A stretch of 64,000 nt of DNA, from the NCBI GenBank assembly GCA_001599975.1, contig BCIO01000003.1, positions 1,606,677 through 1,670,676 on the forward strand, read 5' to 3'. Below are positions 43,494 to 54,034 of this stretch, one piece after another (position 1 is the first letter of the stretch; the number at the start of each line of letters is the position of its first letter). The DNA comes from Cystobasidiopsis lactophilus. Taxonomy: Eukaryota; Basidiomycota; Agaricostilbomycetes; Agaricostilbales; Chionosphaeraceae. Both the position numbers and the translations under genes were made by a program. The notes below the pieces were generated by a model. The model saw only the letters and a list, made by a program, of their open reading frames with translations. It ran no database searches and had not been told where the DNA came from.

Positions 43494-45163
43494 ATGGGCC
43501 GCAGAGTGAGTAGAGGCATTCTGTTGTCACACCTCGCTCAAGAGCTGTGGCACTGTGGCAGAATAGGAAGACTCGGACTCACGTTGTCGCCGAAGAAGCA
43601 AATGCGACGGCGCCATCCAAGTCGTTCGTCGTGCGCTCTGGCCAAGTCGGCAACTCGGTCAAAGCGCTGGTGCACGACATTCGAGACGTGCTAGAGCCTT
43701 ACACTGCCGCCCGATTGAAGGAGCGCAAGTCGAACAAAGTGAAAGATTTTTTGGCGATGAGCGGTCCCCTGGGCGTCTCCCACCTCCTCGTCCTCAGCCA
43801 ATCGGACAAGGAGGGCGAGACCAGCAACGTCAACCTACGCATCTCCAAGATACCTCGAGGGCCGACTCTGACGTTTCGGGTGCTGCGCTACTCGCTGGCC
43901 AGAGACGTCTTGCGGGCCACCAAGCGGCCTCATTCACCCGGCAACGAGTTCGTCACAGAGCCAATGGTGGGCCTTGCTGTGCCATTGTCTGTTGAAGGAG
44001 ACTCATTCGGTGTGGCACAGCTCATACTGAACGGCTTTTCTTCGCAAGAGGCGGACCGCAATGTCAAGCTGACCACCACCGTTTTCCAAAACCTGTTTCC
44101 ACCCATTCAAGTGCACACGGTACGTTCCCCGGTCCTTTGAAACTCTCGTTTAAGCTGTATCTTACGGATAAGGGAGGATTCAGATGGCCTTGTCGCAGGC
44201 TCGCCGCGTCGTGCTACTGTCCTACAACGCCACCACCCGGACCATCGACTTTCGCCATTACCTCATCTCTGTTAGGCCAGTCGGCATCTCAAAAAACGTT
44301 CGGCGCATCGTCGAGGGGGTGTCTGGCAGTTCTCGCGCCCAGCGATCGGCCTCTGTGGCCTCGGGCTCGTCTTCAACCCGCCGACTGAAGCCCTTGCCGA
44401 ACCTCGGCGAGACGCAAGACGTCGCCGACTATATCTTGTCTCGCAACGGCTTCGTCGCTTCAGCTTCCGACGTCGAGTCGGATTTATCTGACGTTGATGC
44501 ATCGGATCTGGGCAGCGAAGGGGAAGAGCCGAGCGGCAAAGTTGTCCAGTTGTCCCAGAATTATGTTGGAAGGGGCAACAAGAAATCGGAGAAGCGCGCA
44601 GTGAAGCTGATTGAGCTTGGTCCGCGGATGGAGCTTGGCCTCATCAAAATCAGCGATTCGGTTGACGACAGCGGCGCCGTGCTTTTCCACGAGTACAGTT
44701 CGTCCCCCTTTCCCTTTTTGCTATCAAGTCACACTTCTTCGTGGGTCCTGACCCGCCGCCTTGTGTTCTCTCCTTTGCAGTCAAGAAGACGGCCCGGGAA
44801 GTCGCCCAAATCTCCAAGGCCGTTCAGGCCAAGAAAGCTCTACTTGCCAAGCGCAAACAGGAGCAGCATGCCAATGTGCAGAAGAAAAAAGAAGAGGCTG
44901 AAGCAAAGCGGGCAGCCAAGGCCGAACGCAAGGCGGCGCGGCAGTCTCAAGGCGATGTCGAGAGCGGCGACGAAGTCAGCGAGAGCGAGAGCGATGCCGG
45001 TGGCGATGACGATGCTGTTCAAGAAGAGGCAGACCTCGGTTTCGACGATGTTGACGAAGAGGAGGAGCCAGAAAGCGACGAAGGGGACGGCGCGCCACCG
45101 GCGTCACGAAAGCGGGCGGGCCAGCCAAAGTTCAGTTTCAAGAGCAAGCGGCCACGGCGATGA
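43494..45163 (+). CDS. SSF1: Ribosome biogenesis factor Ssf1/Peter Pan (Brix domain)
   Basis: Nucleolar 60S-assembly factor of the Brix family. A 12-nt first coding exon (MGRR) joins NRKTRTHVVAEEANATAPSK, then SFVVRSGQVGNSVKALVHDI, DVLEPYTAARLKERKSNKVK, DFLAMSGPLGVSHLLVLSQS. The Brix core continues LRISKIPRGPTLTFRVLRYS, NRNVKLTTTVFQNLFPPIQV-like, VVLLSYNATTRTIDFRHYLI and SVRPVGISKNVRRIVEG. The C-terminus has an acidic block, RMELGLIKISDS, and Lys-rich and acidic tails that end KFSFKSKRPRR with stop at 45161-45163. This is the full Peter Pan layout. It converges on the ALKBH7-type gene. Confidence 0.92.
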
Positions 45164-45239
45164 CAGTGCAATGATCATTCTGCTGTCCCTCTCGTCTTCC
45201 CCTTTGCTGGCTCCAAGCGATCCTATGCTCCGAGACTTC

Positions 45240-46301
45240 TCAGTTTTCGGCTTCGCAAATAAAATGAATGTAGACAAAGCTGACACGCAACATCAAGCTG
45301 ACCCTTTGCTGGCCACCAACTTGGCTACCGGCGAATTCAGTAAGAGCTGGGATGGCGTGGGTGAAAGTGTAGCGCATCTCGTCTTGCTGTACATCTGCCC
45401 AGTTTTAACAGATCAGCCACTAAATTGGATGCCTCTCCACCGAGCTCCTCACAAACAGCCCCCGGTGGAAGAAGAACACGAAAAGAATTGGTCGGTTCGT
45501 CCTTGTGCGCCATTTCCATGACCCTGGCGGACCCTAGACAAACTCCCATCAACACCCGGCCGGAAGACTCGATGTTGTCCACATGAGGCCGAATTTCCTG
45601 TGCGAACCAAACAGATGAGATATGGTCCTGGATGAAGGATCCACATGCCTCACACCGGCAGCCGAAAGGTGCAAAGCATGGACCAAAGGGGCGGATGCAG
45701 ACGCAAACGATTCGAATAGAGACAAAAGTCGATCGAGCAGAGGGTGCAGCTCTGGATCGTCTGGTGGCCACGACGTGACGGGTGCCTAAACTGAATTGTA
45801 AGAACGTGAACAAGCTGTTGGGGAAAGCAGCTTCACTTCTCGGTAGCCGGATATCCTTTTCAAAGGATTTTTCTTATCAGCATTTTGACTGCAGCTGAAT
45901 GAGCCGAGCGCTCACACTCCGTCAAAATGGGCGTCTTGAAATGCATACGCCTGCTCATCCAGAAAGCCGCCGCCGCTCCCAGCCGCTTCAACTTGGCTGC
46001 CGGCCATCGTTTTGAGGTAGCGCCGCCGAGCTGTGCGATCATCAATCGAGTTAAGGGATCGGTCTAATTTAGCCAGGCATGCAGACAGGAGGACATGTTG
46101 GTCTTCTTGGCCCAAGAAGTTGGGAAATAGCGAGAATTGCTGCTGAAACTGGCGAGCGATGTCGTCTGGCAGGGCTCGAAGATCCAGCAGGCGGCTGTGC
46201 CGATCCATCAAAGTGATAGCGGTTGGCGACACAGAGGGCATGCGAGGCGCAGCCTGAGTCGCCAGGCGTCTCGCTAACGTCGTTGCTTTGGCCCGCGACA
46301 T
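45240..46301 (-). CDS. ALKBH7-type Fe(II)/2-oxoglutarate dioxygenase
   Basis: AlkB-family dioxygenase close to ALKBH7, a mitochondrial member. The N-terminus MSRAKATTLARRLATQAAP looks like a mitochondrial presequence (Arg/Ala-rich, no acids). It continues SPTAITLMDRHSRLLDLRAL, DIARQFQQQFSLFPNFLGQE and a helical part. Later exons give EQAYAFQDAHFDG, YREVKLLSPTAPVTSWPP and HISSVWFAQEIRPHVDNIES. The catalytic H-x-D is HVDN. It continues MGVCLGSARVMEMAHKDEPT, FRVLLPPGAVYVQQDEMRYT and FTHAIP (the distal His and the RY pair). The end is LRVSFVYIHFICEAEN with stop at 45240-45242. Activity on a specific substrate is not deducible. Confidence 0.85.
45258..45263 (+). terminator. Polyadenylation signal for SSF1
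   Basis: AATAAA lies 95 nt after the SSF1 stop codon, inside the ALKBH7-type coding end on the other strand. The SSF1 3' UTR therefore likely overlaps that gene. Confidence 0.45.
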
Positions 46302-46493
46302 GATTCTGGCTGAAAAGGCCTTCAGGGCGCCTCTGTTTGGCCTCAGTTGGAAGCGACGGAACTGTCAAATAGACGAGAAGGCAGTTCCTCAGGCTGCTCG
46401 ATTTCGGCCCGAGAGAAAGAGCAAGAAGAATGGGCCCTCGAAGTTGCCTGTTGCATGGACCGGTACAATACTGGTCCTTTTCCCATCCCCTGA

Positions 46494-49233
46494 TCATTCC
46501 TTGTACTTTCCACCGTGGTCACCAAAGCCGCGCACCGTCCCAGTCGCAAATCTGTGGCCACCGATGACCCGAGTATCATACATGCGAAGCAGGTCAGCGA
46601 TCTGCGTTGCTGTCAGGACGCGAAATCGAGCCAGCGAGGCCAGCATGCGCACAAGGCTAGGGCGAGCCTTGTGCGTGTTGATGTCGTGCGCGTGGACGGC
46701 GATCAATCGCTTGGACGCTTCCCAAAAGTGGTGAACATAGGTGACGCTGTGTACCCAACAAGCCATGCGTTGAGTCTGTTACTTCGTCGTGTGTCAAACG
46801 GAGATTAAGCGCACCCAAACGAACGAATCGTTATGTGCCACAGCTGCTGGATGTATGTGTCACTGTGTTCGTGCAAAAGGCATGAGAAGGTCCATCTCTT
46901 AGTCCGCGCAAACAACCCACTTTGGAGCCACGTCGGGCAAATCAAGCAGTTTCTGGCACACGGAGCAACGTAAGCGAGAGTGTCTCGAATGGAGGAAAGG
47001 GAGAAGTACAGCCTGGTGCATCTGGCTTTCCCATTGGAAGCGCTGCCCGTCATCCTCCTCCGAATCTTCGTCCTCGTCTTCCTCCAAAGGCAGCAAATCC
47101 TGTCACACAGCATCATAAACACAAGGGTCGGGGAAAATGGATGCTAATAAGCTTACTGCAGTAGCTAAGATCTCGCGTGTCTTGGGGACGGCCACCGACT
47201 TTCGACGGGCATGGGTGCTGAGCTTTGTCACAAGGCCGACGTTGAAAACGGCTGGAGGAAGCTCGCTGGCGCGCTGGACGCTATTCTGCCATGCCAAGTC
47301 CATGGCAACTTGAGCCAGGCCGTGGCGGTTGTGCGACCGGATCTTGCGGGCAGCCTTTGGCTTGATATGGATCTTGACAGGTATCGTGCCGTCTTGCTCA
47401 TCGAGGGTGCGCATGACTTCGGCCATGGTCGAGCGGTGAGGGCTAGGCGACTTGCAATTCTTGTGCCGCACATTAATTTTGGAACAACCCGTCAGCTCCT
47501 GTACTCGGCCACTGCCTTTCAGCCCACACCTAAAAGCATCAAAAAAGTTGAATATGTCTTACGAAGCGCTCCAGCTTGAACGTGAAGTTGGCATGGTCAG
47601 CGTGCAGGTGGGCCATTATGCCGCCGAGGGTGTCGAAGACGACGTCCATGCAGAAGCAGCAGCGGATATCGGGGCTCTTGATCTTTCGGTTGCGCCGCTG
47701 GTGGCTGCAAGCAGAAAATGTCCAGAGCACAGCCTCGGTGGTGCTGGCCAGCGGATTGGCCGGATGCTCGACCGCTTCTTCTTCCAAAGCTCGCACAGAA
47801 GCGAGGCCGTTGGCAGCCAATGCCTCGTATATAGGCATTTGCTCCATGCACCAGACGCGTCGGCAAGGTGCTAGCGAGCGCGTCAAGAAGGGCATTCGCA
47901 GGTGGACCGCTTGCTCGTCCCTGACACCTGCCCCAACCTCTTCGTCATCCTCGTTGTCCTCTTCCTCCTCAAACTCTTTCTCGTCGCCTCCTGTGTACCC
48001 TTCGGGTTCGTCGAGGTCCATAGTCGACGCGGGGGTTTTTTGGGCCGCGCTGGCGGCAGGAGGTTGGAGCTCAAAGGGCTTCTCTAGGCGCGGACTGGTG
48101 GGTGTCGAGGAGGAGGCCGAAGTCTGGCGTGTGGGAGCGTCTGGCTTGTCTGCGGAGGCCTCAGGTTGCAAGGGCAAGAGCTGCAGTCCGGCTTTGGGGG
48201 GCGTCTTTGCAGGCATCGCTTTGGTGGAAGAATGCTTGGGAGCGGCACTCGGGGATCGCGCGACGGGAGGGAGCAGGTGCACGGGCGGCTCCTTGCTCGG
48301 CGAGGCGGGCAGCATCTCGACGGTGTCGCTGTCAGAAGAGAGCTCTTCATTCAACCGGCTGGCAGCCGCTGCCGTCACGCTGCGGAGGGCACCGTCGCTG
48401 TCGTGCTCGTAGACCATGACCGGATCTTTGAACTTGGCCATCGACGCGGCGAGCTGCTTGGACATGCGGATCTGATTGGCCGGCCAAAGGAAGCTGCTGT
48501 TGTCCGCCATATACACCAACGTATCCGAGCCCACATCGTTTTCAGACGTTTCACCCTCGCCCTGGGTCTGGTCCAAGTCTTCAGAGGACCTATCGTCGAT
48601 CTCGATGGGTTGTTGCTGACTCTGCTGGCTCTGTCGAGGCCTGCTGGCCGTCATTCGCGCAGCTTGGTGAGTCTGGTTGGCCCGCAGGGGAGTTTTCATG
48701 TGGGCGCGAGACTGCAGCGAAGGCTCGGCGTCGGGCGAATTGCGCTGAGAGTTGAGTTCAGCGGAGGGGGATTCGATGTCGCTCAGCGTCTCTTGCCGTC
48801 CATTGGTCGGGAATGTGCCAGCGTTGACCGACTGCGAGACAACGGGGGGCCGCTTGCCGGCCGGGGAGGGCGGGCTGCCCAGCAGGACCGATTTGGCCGG
48901 CAGCGTGCTGCGCTTCGTTGGTGGCTCGACAATCTCGATGTCGCTGTCGTCCGAGTCGTCCACGACCACCACTTCCCGCTGGGGGAGCACCGGCTTGATG
49001 TCGACGACAGGCTCCGCGCCCAGACCGCCCAGGCCTATTGGGGCGGCAGTCTCAGCTGCAGACTGGTCCAATCGAGGCCTCTTGGGCTGATTGGCGTCGT
49101 CCGCGTTGGTGGGCGACGAAGGGGCGGCTCGTTTCTGCTTCGGCGCGCCATTGAGCATTGTGGAATTTTCTTCTGCGGCGGCACCGCTGGCAGCTGGCGA
49201 GGCCTTCAGCATACCACCCAGGCGATGCCACAT
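46494..49233 (-). CDS. Suz12-like VEFS-box protein, candidate PRC2 subunit
   Basis: Multi-exon gene whose C-terminal part matches the Polycomb subunit Suz12. The N-terminal 500 residues, MWHRLGGMLKASPAASGAAA onward, are mostly disordered and Ser/Pro/Asp-rich. Then comes a zinc finger, CCFCMDVVFDTLGGIMAHLH with H in HADH, and ANFTFKLERF. An intron ending at GAGTACAG continues ELTGCSKINVRHKN, like GARIDVSINE in Suz12. A linker follows, then LLPLEEDEDEDSEEDDGQR (acidic, as in Suz12) and the VEFS box: LPDVAPNDTYIQQLWHITIR, VTYVHHFWEASKRLIAV, KARPSLVRMLASLARFRVL. The zinc finger plus VEFS order is specific to Suz12/VEFS proteins. Exon junctions in the last third are my best fit. The gene ends KYKE at 46494-46496. 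Confidence 0.7.
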
Positions 49234-49500
49234 CTAACTTTAAAGTCGAAAATGCGCGCTTGCGGTGAGTGTTGTTGTCCGGCTTCTCGCGACGCACAAC
49301 AACCGCAAACGTCGAAAGCGGAGCGTTCTTTAAGGCCAAGACTGGCGCTCTTTACGGCTCAGGCAGGCCTTGCTGGTGCAGCAGCCATGACCGCTGTCGT
49401 TGTTGGCAACACACGAGCGAGTCGGAGGCGTCGTTCCTTGTCTTGCTCTCTCGCTTAACTTGTGGGAGGCTATGTGAGCTTCTTTACGAGACTCTCTAGA

Positions 49501-50868
49501 CTATTCTTGAAGTGCAATGGATCGCGGTAACGCGACGTAGAGGCCCTGAACGCTCGAGCGCACAGCTCTCTCCCAAAACGCCTCTCTTCGGTAGCCTCCT
49601 ACTCGCGCCCGCACGGCGAGTTCCTCCTCCTTCTTCGAAAAAGCAGACCAGGGATCGCTGGGGTAGCCGATATCCAATGCTGGCAGAGTAAACATGGCCG
49701 AATAGTCGTTCCACCGCGCTGGGTCAGCCACTGGGTCGAACAGACTCTCGTCCTCGTCCACTTCCATGTCCTCCACCTGGGCAGAAGGCGCCATCATGAG
49801 CTTGGCCCATTCTTCTGGCACCTCTTGAGCCTCCTTGCGCTTCTGCGCCGCGTCTTTTCGTGCCTTGCGGTACAGCCGAGCGGCGGCCTTGTCGTCCGGA
49901 ACTTGCTCGAGCTGCGCAATGAGCGATTGCTCTCCCGCTTGCCGCGACTGCTCCTCGTCGGTCTGGAGCTTTTCGGCGAGGCGACGCCGGTTTGCCCTCT
50001 CCGCCAGCTCGCGAGCCTCCTGCTTTTGTTGAAGACTGGACTCCGTGGTGTCCAGCTTGGCGTTTCTGGCGATAAGAGCGGCATTGGCTTGCTGATAGGA
50101 TTTAATCCTAGCTTCTGTGGCTGGTAAGTCCACCTGAGGAACAAGTACAGCGTCAGTACACCCGCGAGCAACGAACAGGTCGGTGGCAAAGGGGGGCCGA
50201 CACGCACTGAGTTAATGAGATTGAAGGCTGATAGAGCAATCGGTCAGGCTTCTGTCTCTGTCGAGAGCAGCGATCAAAGAACGGGACGTACTGATATCCT
50301 CGACTTCCTCGAGGTAATCGTTGTAGGATTTCAGGTCGGCAAAGTCTTGCTGCCGTTTGTTGAAGCTACGCAGTGCCAAGCGCCAGTCAATATGAGGTGC
50401 ACACAATGGAGACTGATACAGCAAGGACGACACGCACCAGCGAGCAATGCGCCTGCGGATCGCCACCTCCTTCTCAACACCCAAGTCCTCAAACGTTTGC
50501 GCCGAGAAACCAGTGCGCCGCAGTTCGACGCCGCAAATGGGGCAGGGCTCTGGGCCCAAAGTGAAGAGGCGATCGATACAGGACTCGCACCTGTAACTCG
50601 CGGTCAATCAGCACATGCATTGAAGAAGCAGAGGACCGTACATTTTGTGATAGCACTTGTTGACGAGCAGGCGCAGCTTTGGGTTGATGAAGCGGTCTGA
50701 CTTGCATACCGGGCACTTGTCCTGGACGTCGACAAACTCGGAGATCCGATTAGAGGTGTCGTTGGCGATGCTGACCGGGACGTGGCCTTGCGCTCCGCTG
50801 GTCGACGCCGTCAACACCGGTGTGGCCTTGAATTTGCCTTTGGCCGCAGGTCGAAATGCTTTGGACAT
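49501..50868 (-). CDS. TFB3: TFIIH/CAK assembly factor Tfb3 (MAT1), RING finger
   Basis: RING-finger subunit that assembles the CDK7-cyclin H kinase of TFIIH. It starts MSKAFRPAAKGKFKATPVLT with a basic tail, then DVQDKCPVCKSDRFINPKLR, LLVNKCYHKM, CESCIDRLFTLGPEPCPICG, a C3HC4 RING. After the RING it reads VELRRTGFSAQTFEDLGVEK, EVAIRRRIARW, a MAT1 hallmark. The middle helical part is FNKRQQDFADLKSYNDYLEE, TEARIKSYQQANAALIARNA, then a Glu/Arg/Lys coiled coil. The C-terminus ends PRSIALQE with stop at 49501-49503. It diverges from the aminopeptidase P gene by 95 bp. Confidence 0.9.
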
Positions 50869-50963
50869 GTCAGCAGAGGGACCTTGGGTCGCTTGGGGTG
50901 GCGGGAGTGCAATAAGACAACAAGAAAGCGAAGTCGTCCCCCGTCCACCAGCAGTCTTCCTTC
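50869..50963. promoter_or_regulatory. 95-bp bidirectional promoter region, TFB3 / aminopeptidase P
   Basis: Divergent start codons are 95 bp apart. No TATA-like element is obvious. The shared-promoter role is inferred. Confidence 0.4.
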
Positions 50964-53292
50964 ATGTGGTCCTGCTTCCGTTCTCAGCGTATTGCGTTCG
51001 AGGAGCTCGAGTCGTGGCAAGAGCAGTCGGTTTCCGAGAAGAACGCGTTCGACCCAGGCCACGCTGATGGACCCCGAGATCAACCTTCCTCCGCCGCCCA
51101 GTTGCTCCAACTGCGAGCGTCCATGCTGGCTTTCCAGCTTGACTATTACATTGTGCCTTCTGGAGATGCACACGCCAATGAATACGTCGGCTCCCATGAT
51201 AGGCGGCTCCGCTTCTTGACCTCATTCTCTGGCTCTGCCGGAACTGCTGTGGTATCCGCATCTGGGGCTTGGCTATTCGTGGATGGTCGCTATTGGATCC
51301 AAGCCGCTGAACAGGTCTCGCCCGATGCAAGTTGACTGCGCTCTATGGTCCTTTTGGAGGACTAACTAAATGAGGGACAGTGGCGAGTCGTGAGAGTGGG
51401 AGCTCCTGGTGTCCTGGATTGGCAAGACCATTTGGCCACAATTAGCACACCAGACCACCAAGTTGGGCTTGATGATTCGCTGTTCAGCTACGCGACCCTC
51501 AACAACTTGGCTCACAAGTTGACGTCCAAAGTCGTGTACCCGCCCTTCAACCTGGTTGACAAGATATGGGCAAACCAGCCAGCTCGCCGAGCTTCTCCCA
51601 TCTTCATCCACCCGTTAAAGTTTGCTGGAGAGGACGCGAGCAGCAAAATTCGAAAGCTGGAGCTATTCGTACGTGCTCACCAAGCGGCCGGTTACCTTCT
51701 CTCGGACCTCAGCGAGATCGCGTGGCTGTACAACTTGCGAGCCAGTGACGTCGAGAACAACGTGTGTCAGGTTTTCATTCTACGAGAGAGTTGATGTGAA
51801 ACCTCTTGGCTGCAGCCGCTGTTCTACTCCTATTCAATAGTGACCCCAACTCGCCGTTATCTATTTGTCAACAAAGCGCAATTATCTGCCGAAGTCAATA
51901 AATACTTGGAAAGCCTGGGCGTCGTTTCGAAGGACTACGAGGATCTGGCTGCGTTTCTGCGGTCTGACTTTGATTGGCAACAGGGCCAGGTCCGTTTCTT
52001 TGCGCTATCTAAATGCGCTCAGCTGAGGGCAAAAGTGTCAGCTGCTTATATCGAGCTCCTCTCCCTTCTTTTTGATGCGGCACATTGGCCCTGTAAGCCA
52101 GCATGAGCTTCGCATGCTGCCTCTTCTAACAGATGGGCCAGACGAACTACCGATTGCTGACCGCATCGCCGCTGACTTTGGCCAAGTCCATCAAGAACAA
52201 GTGAGTTGCTGTCGCAGATGCCTTTGAAAACAATCGCTAACAGTGGGCAGGACGGAGATCGCAGGCCAGAAGGCGGCATACGTCCGCGACGCAGTGGCCT
52301 GGGTGCGCTGGGCGGCAGATTTGGCCGAGCGCATCAAAAAAGGCCAGCGCATCAAAGAGTTTGACGCGGGAGCACTTTTGGTCAAATACTGTAGCGAGCA
52401 AGCCAATTGGTTCTCGGTTCGTAGCGTCCTTTGGAAGAGTCGTTGGGCACATTTGACAGAATTGCCTTTTGGGCAGACGTCCTACGACCCGGCAGTTGGA
52501 TCAGGCAAGAACGGCAGCTTGCCACATTACACGCCCACAAAAACAAATTCGGTGGTGATTGACCCTCGCCACTTGGTGGTCGTCGATATCGGGCAACAGT
52601 GTTCGTTGACCTATTTTTGATTTGAAAAACAAGGAGCTGAGCAAAGGATTTCGATTGAAGACTTCGACGCCACCACCGACACCACGCGAACTTACTGCTT
52701 TCGTCCGAAGAAGGCGACGCCCCGAGAGAAGTGGGCCTTCACCCGCGTCTTACAAGGGCACATTGCCATCGAAACCACCGTCTTCCCTCAAGGCACGACC
52801 GGGTACAAGCTCGACATCCTGGCGCGACGGGCCTTGTGGCAAGACCAACAGGACTTTGCTCATGGCACCGGGCACGGCATTGGTTCCTTTCTGACTGTGC
52901 ACGAAGGGCCGTGCCGAATTGGTGGCGACGCGGCGGCCCAGACCCCGCTGGAGGTCGGCCAAGTGCTGTCGAACGAGCCCGGCTTCTACGAGGACTTCGG
53001 AGTGCGGATCGAAAGTGCGGTGCTGGTCAAGCAAGTCGGTTCCGGCAACGGAGGCATGAAGTGGCTGGGCTTTGAGCGTCTCACTTGCGTGCGCATGCTG
53101 CAGCCTTTGACAGTCCTCTGCTCAGCTCACTGTCTCCTGCAGGTGCCCATTCAATCCAGTTTGGTCGATCCCGCGCTCATGTCGAAGAGTGAAAAGGCGT
53201 GGCTCGCTGCGCACAACAGCAAATGCAAGAACATCCTCCTGCCGTTACTGAAAGGGGATCCGCGGGCCACCAAGTGGTTAAAAGCACAGTAG
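50964..53292 (+). CDS. Xaa-Pro aminopeptidase P
   Basis: Metallopeptidase of the pita-bread fold that removes an N-terminal residue before proline. The N-terminal domain has LLQLRASMLAFQLDYYIVPS, GDAHANEYVGSHDRRLRFLT, SFSGSAGTAVVSASGAWLFV. A middle domain follows (QWRVVRVGAPGVLDWQDH, LFVNKAQLSAEVNKYLESLG). The catalytic domain supplies the metal ligands: DIGQQ (first Asp), TTDTTRT (second Asp), HGTGHGIGSFLTVHEGP (His) and LSNEPGFYEDFGVRIE (two Glu). These match the D, D, H, E, E set of aminopeptidase P. It ends PRATKWLKAQ with stop at 53290-53292. The start ATG at 50964 gives a leader slightly different from family members. Confidence 0.9.
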
Positions 53293-53349
53293 AGGGGAAA
53301 ACTACAAACAAGGAGTCGGGGAGCATGCTGTCTAGAGGAAAACGTGGAT

Positions 53350-53901
53350 CTAAGGACGTTGAAGCGCGGGGCTCAGGCATATCTGTACGGCAGTGTCATT
53401 AGCTAGGAGCTCTCTCAGGGCTAAGAAGATGAACGCGAACTCGGGACCAAAGCACTCGGTGACGGTCTTGGAATGCTTGCTGCGTTTCGCCACAACTGAT
53501 CAGCTCCGCGAACAAATGAAGGCGAATGGAAACGCACTTGTCAGCGTGCTCGGTCAACTGTTTGCCCTTCGCCGTGCCCTGGAACATCTGGAAGCAAATC
53601 GTGCACTGCAAGATTTTTTCCAGGGGTCAGGCCCAGCCGGTTAATGGGGATGCCAGCACCAAAGGGTACGCACCTTGATGGTCTGGGCAGCCAGGTTGCT
53701 CTTGAGCTGACTCTTAGGCTGGCTGGCCGCCGCCTTGGCCTGGTTGCGGTCTCGACTTTGCTTTGCCTGTTGTTGAAGATCAGTCAATCGCTCCTTCTCT
53801 CGTTCTCCGTGCGCCTGCCTCACTTTAGCACCGTTGCCTGTACGTTTCTGTGGTCAGTAACGCGCACAGGCGGGCTATCAAGGGTGCTTGCCTCCTCCCA
53901 T
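53350..53901 (-). CDS. ZNF706/At2g23090-like small zinc-finger protein
   Basis: Small basic protein of the ZNF706 type. Splicing a 54-nt intron (53838-53891) joins ATGGGAGGAG to GCAACGG and gives MGGGNGAKVRQAHGEREKER, the family's MGGGNG start. It continues LTDLQQQAKQSRDRNQAKAA and QPKSQLKSNLAAQTIK, then after an intron CTICFQMFQGTAKGKQLTEH, a C-x2-C followed by LTEHADNKHSK, where the last zinc ligand is a His. The intron after IK is marked by GTGCG. The protein then extends beyond the usual family length to a stop at 53350-53352. That extension depends on an intron ending at ACGCAG. The first intron begins GC rather than GT. Confidence 0.8.
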
Positions 53902-54034
53902 TTCTTCGCACTATTCGTCGTTGCGGACAACAAAAGGGATCGCTGTTTCTTTCTCCAGCCGCCAGCTCCATCGGCATCTGTCTAGTCTGTCTGCTCGTTC
54001 CGGGGGTCTGGTGCTGCTTGGATTGTCGTAGCAA
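53902..54034. promoter_or_regulatory. 133-bp bidirectional promoter region, ZNF706-like / PrpF-like
   Basis: Divergent start codons are 133 bp apart. The role is inferred from gene geometry and nothing in the sequence marks a specific site. Confidence 0.4.

Noticed and set aside
48166-49458. 430-codon open frame on the plus strand opposite the Suz12-like gene
   Set aside because: It is the reverse complement of a real, Ser/Pro-rich coding exon. It has no family motif, and its composition is explained by codon bias of the opposite strand.
50165-50180. GGTGGCAAA, identical to the yeast proteasome control element
   Set aside because: It lies in an intron of TFB3, not in a promoter of PRE6, PUP3 or RPN8. 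A nine-base match by chance is likely in 64 kb.
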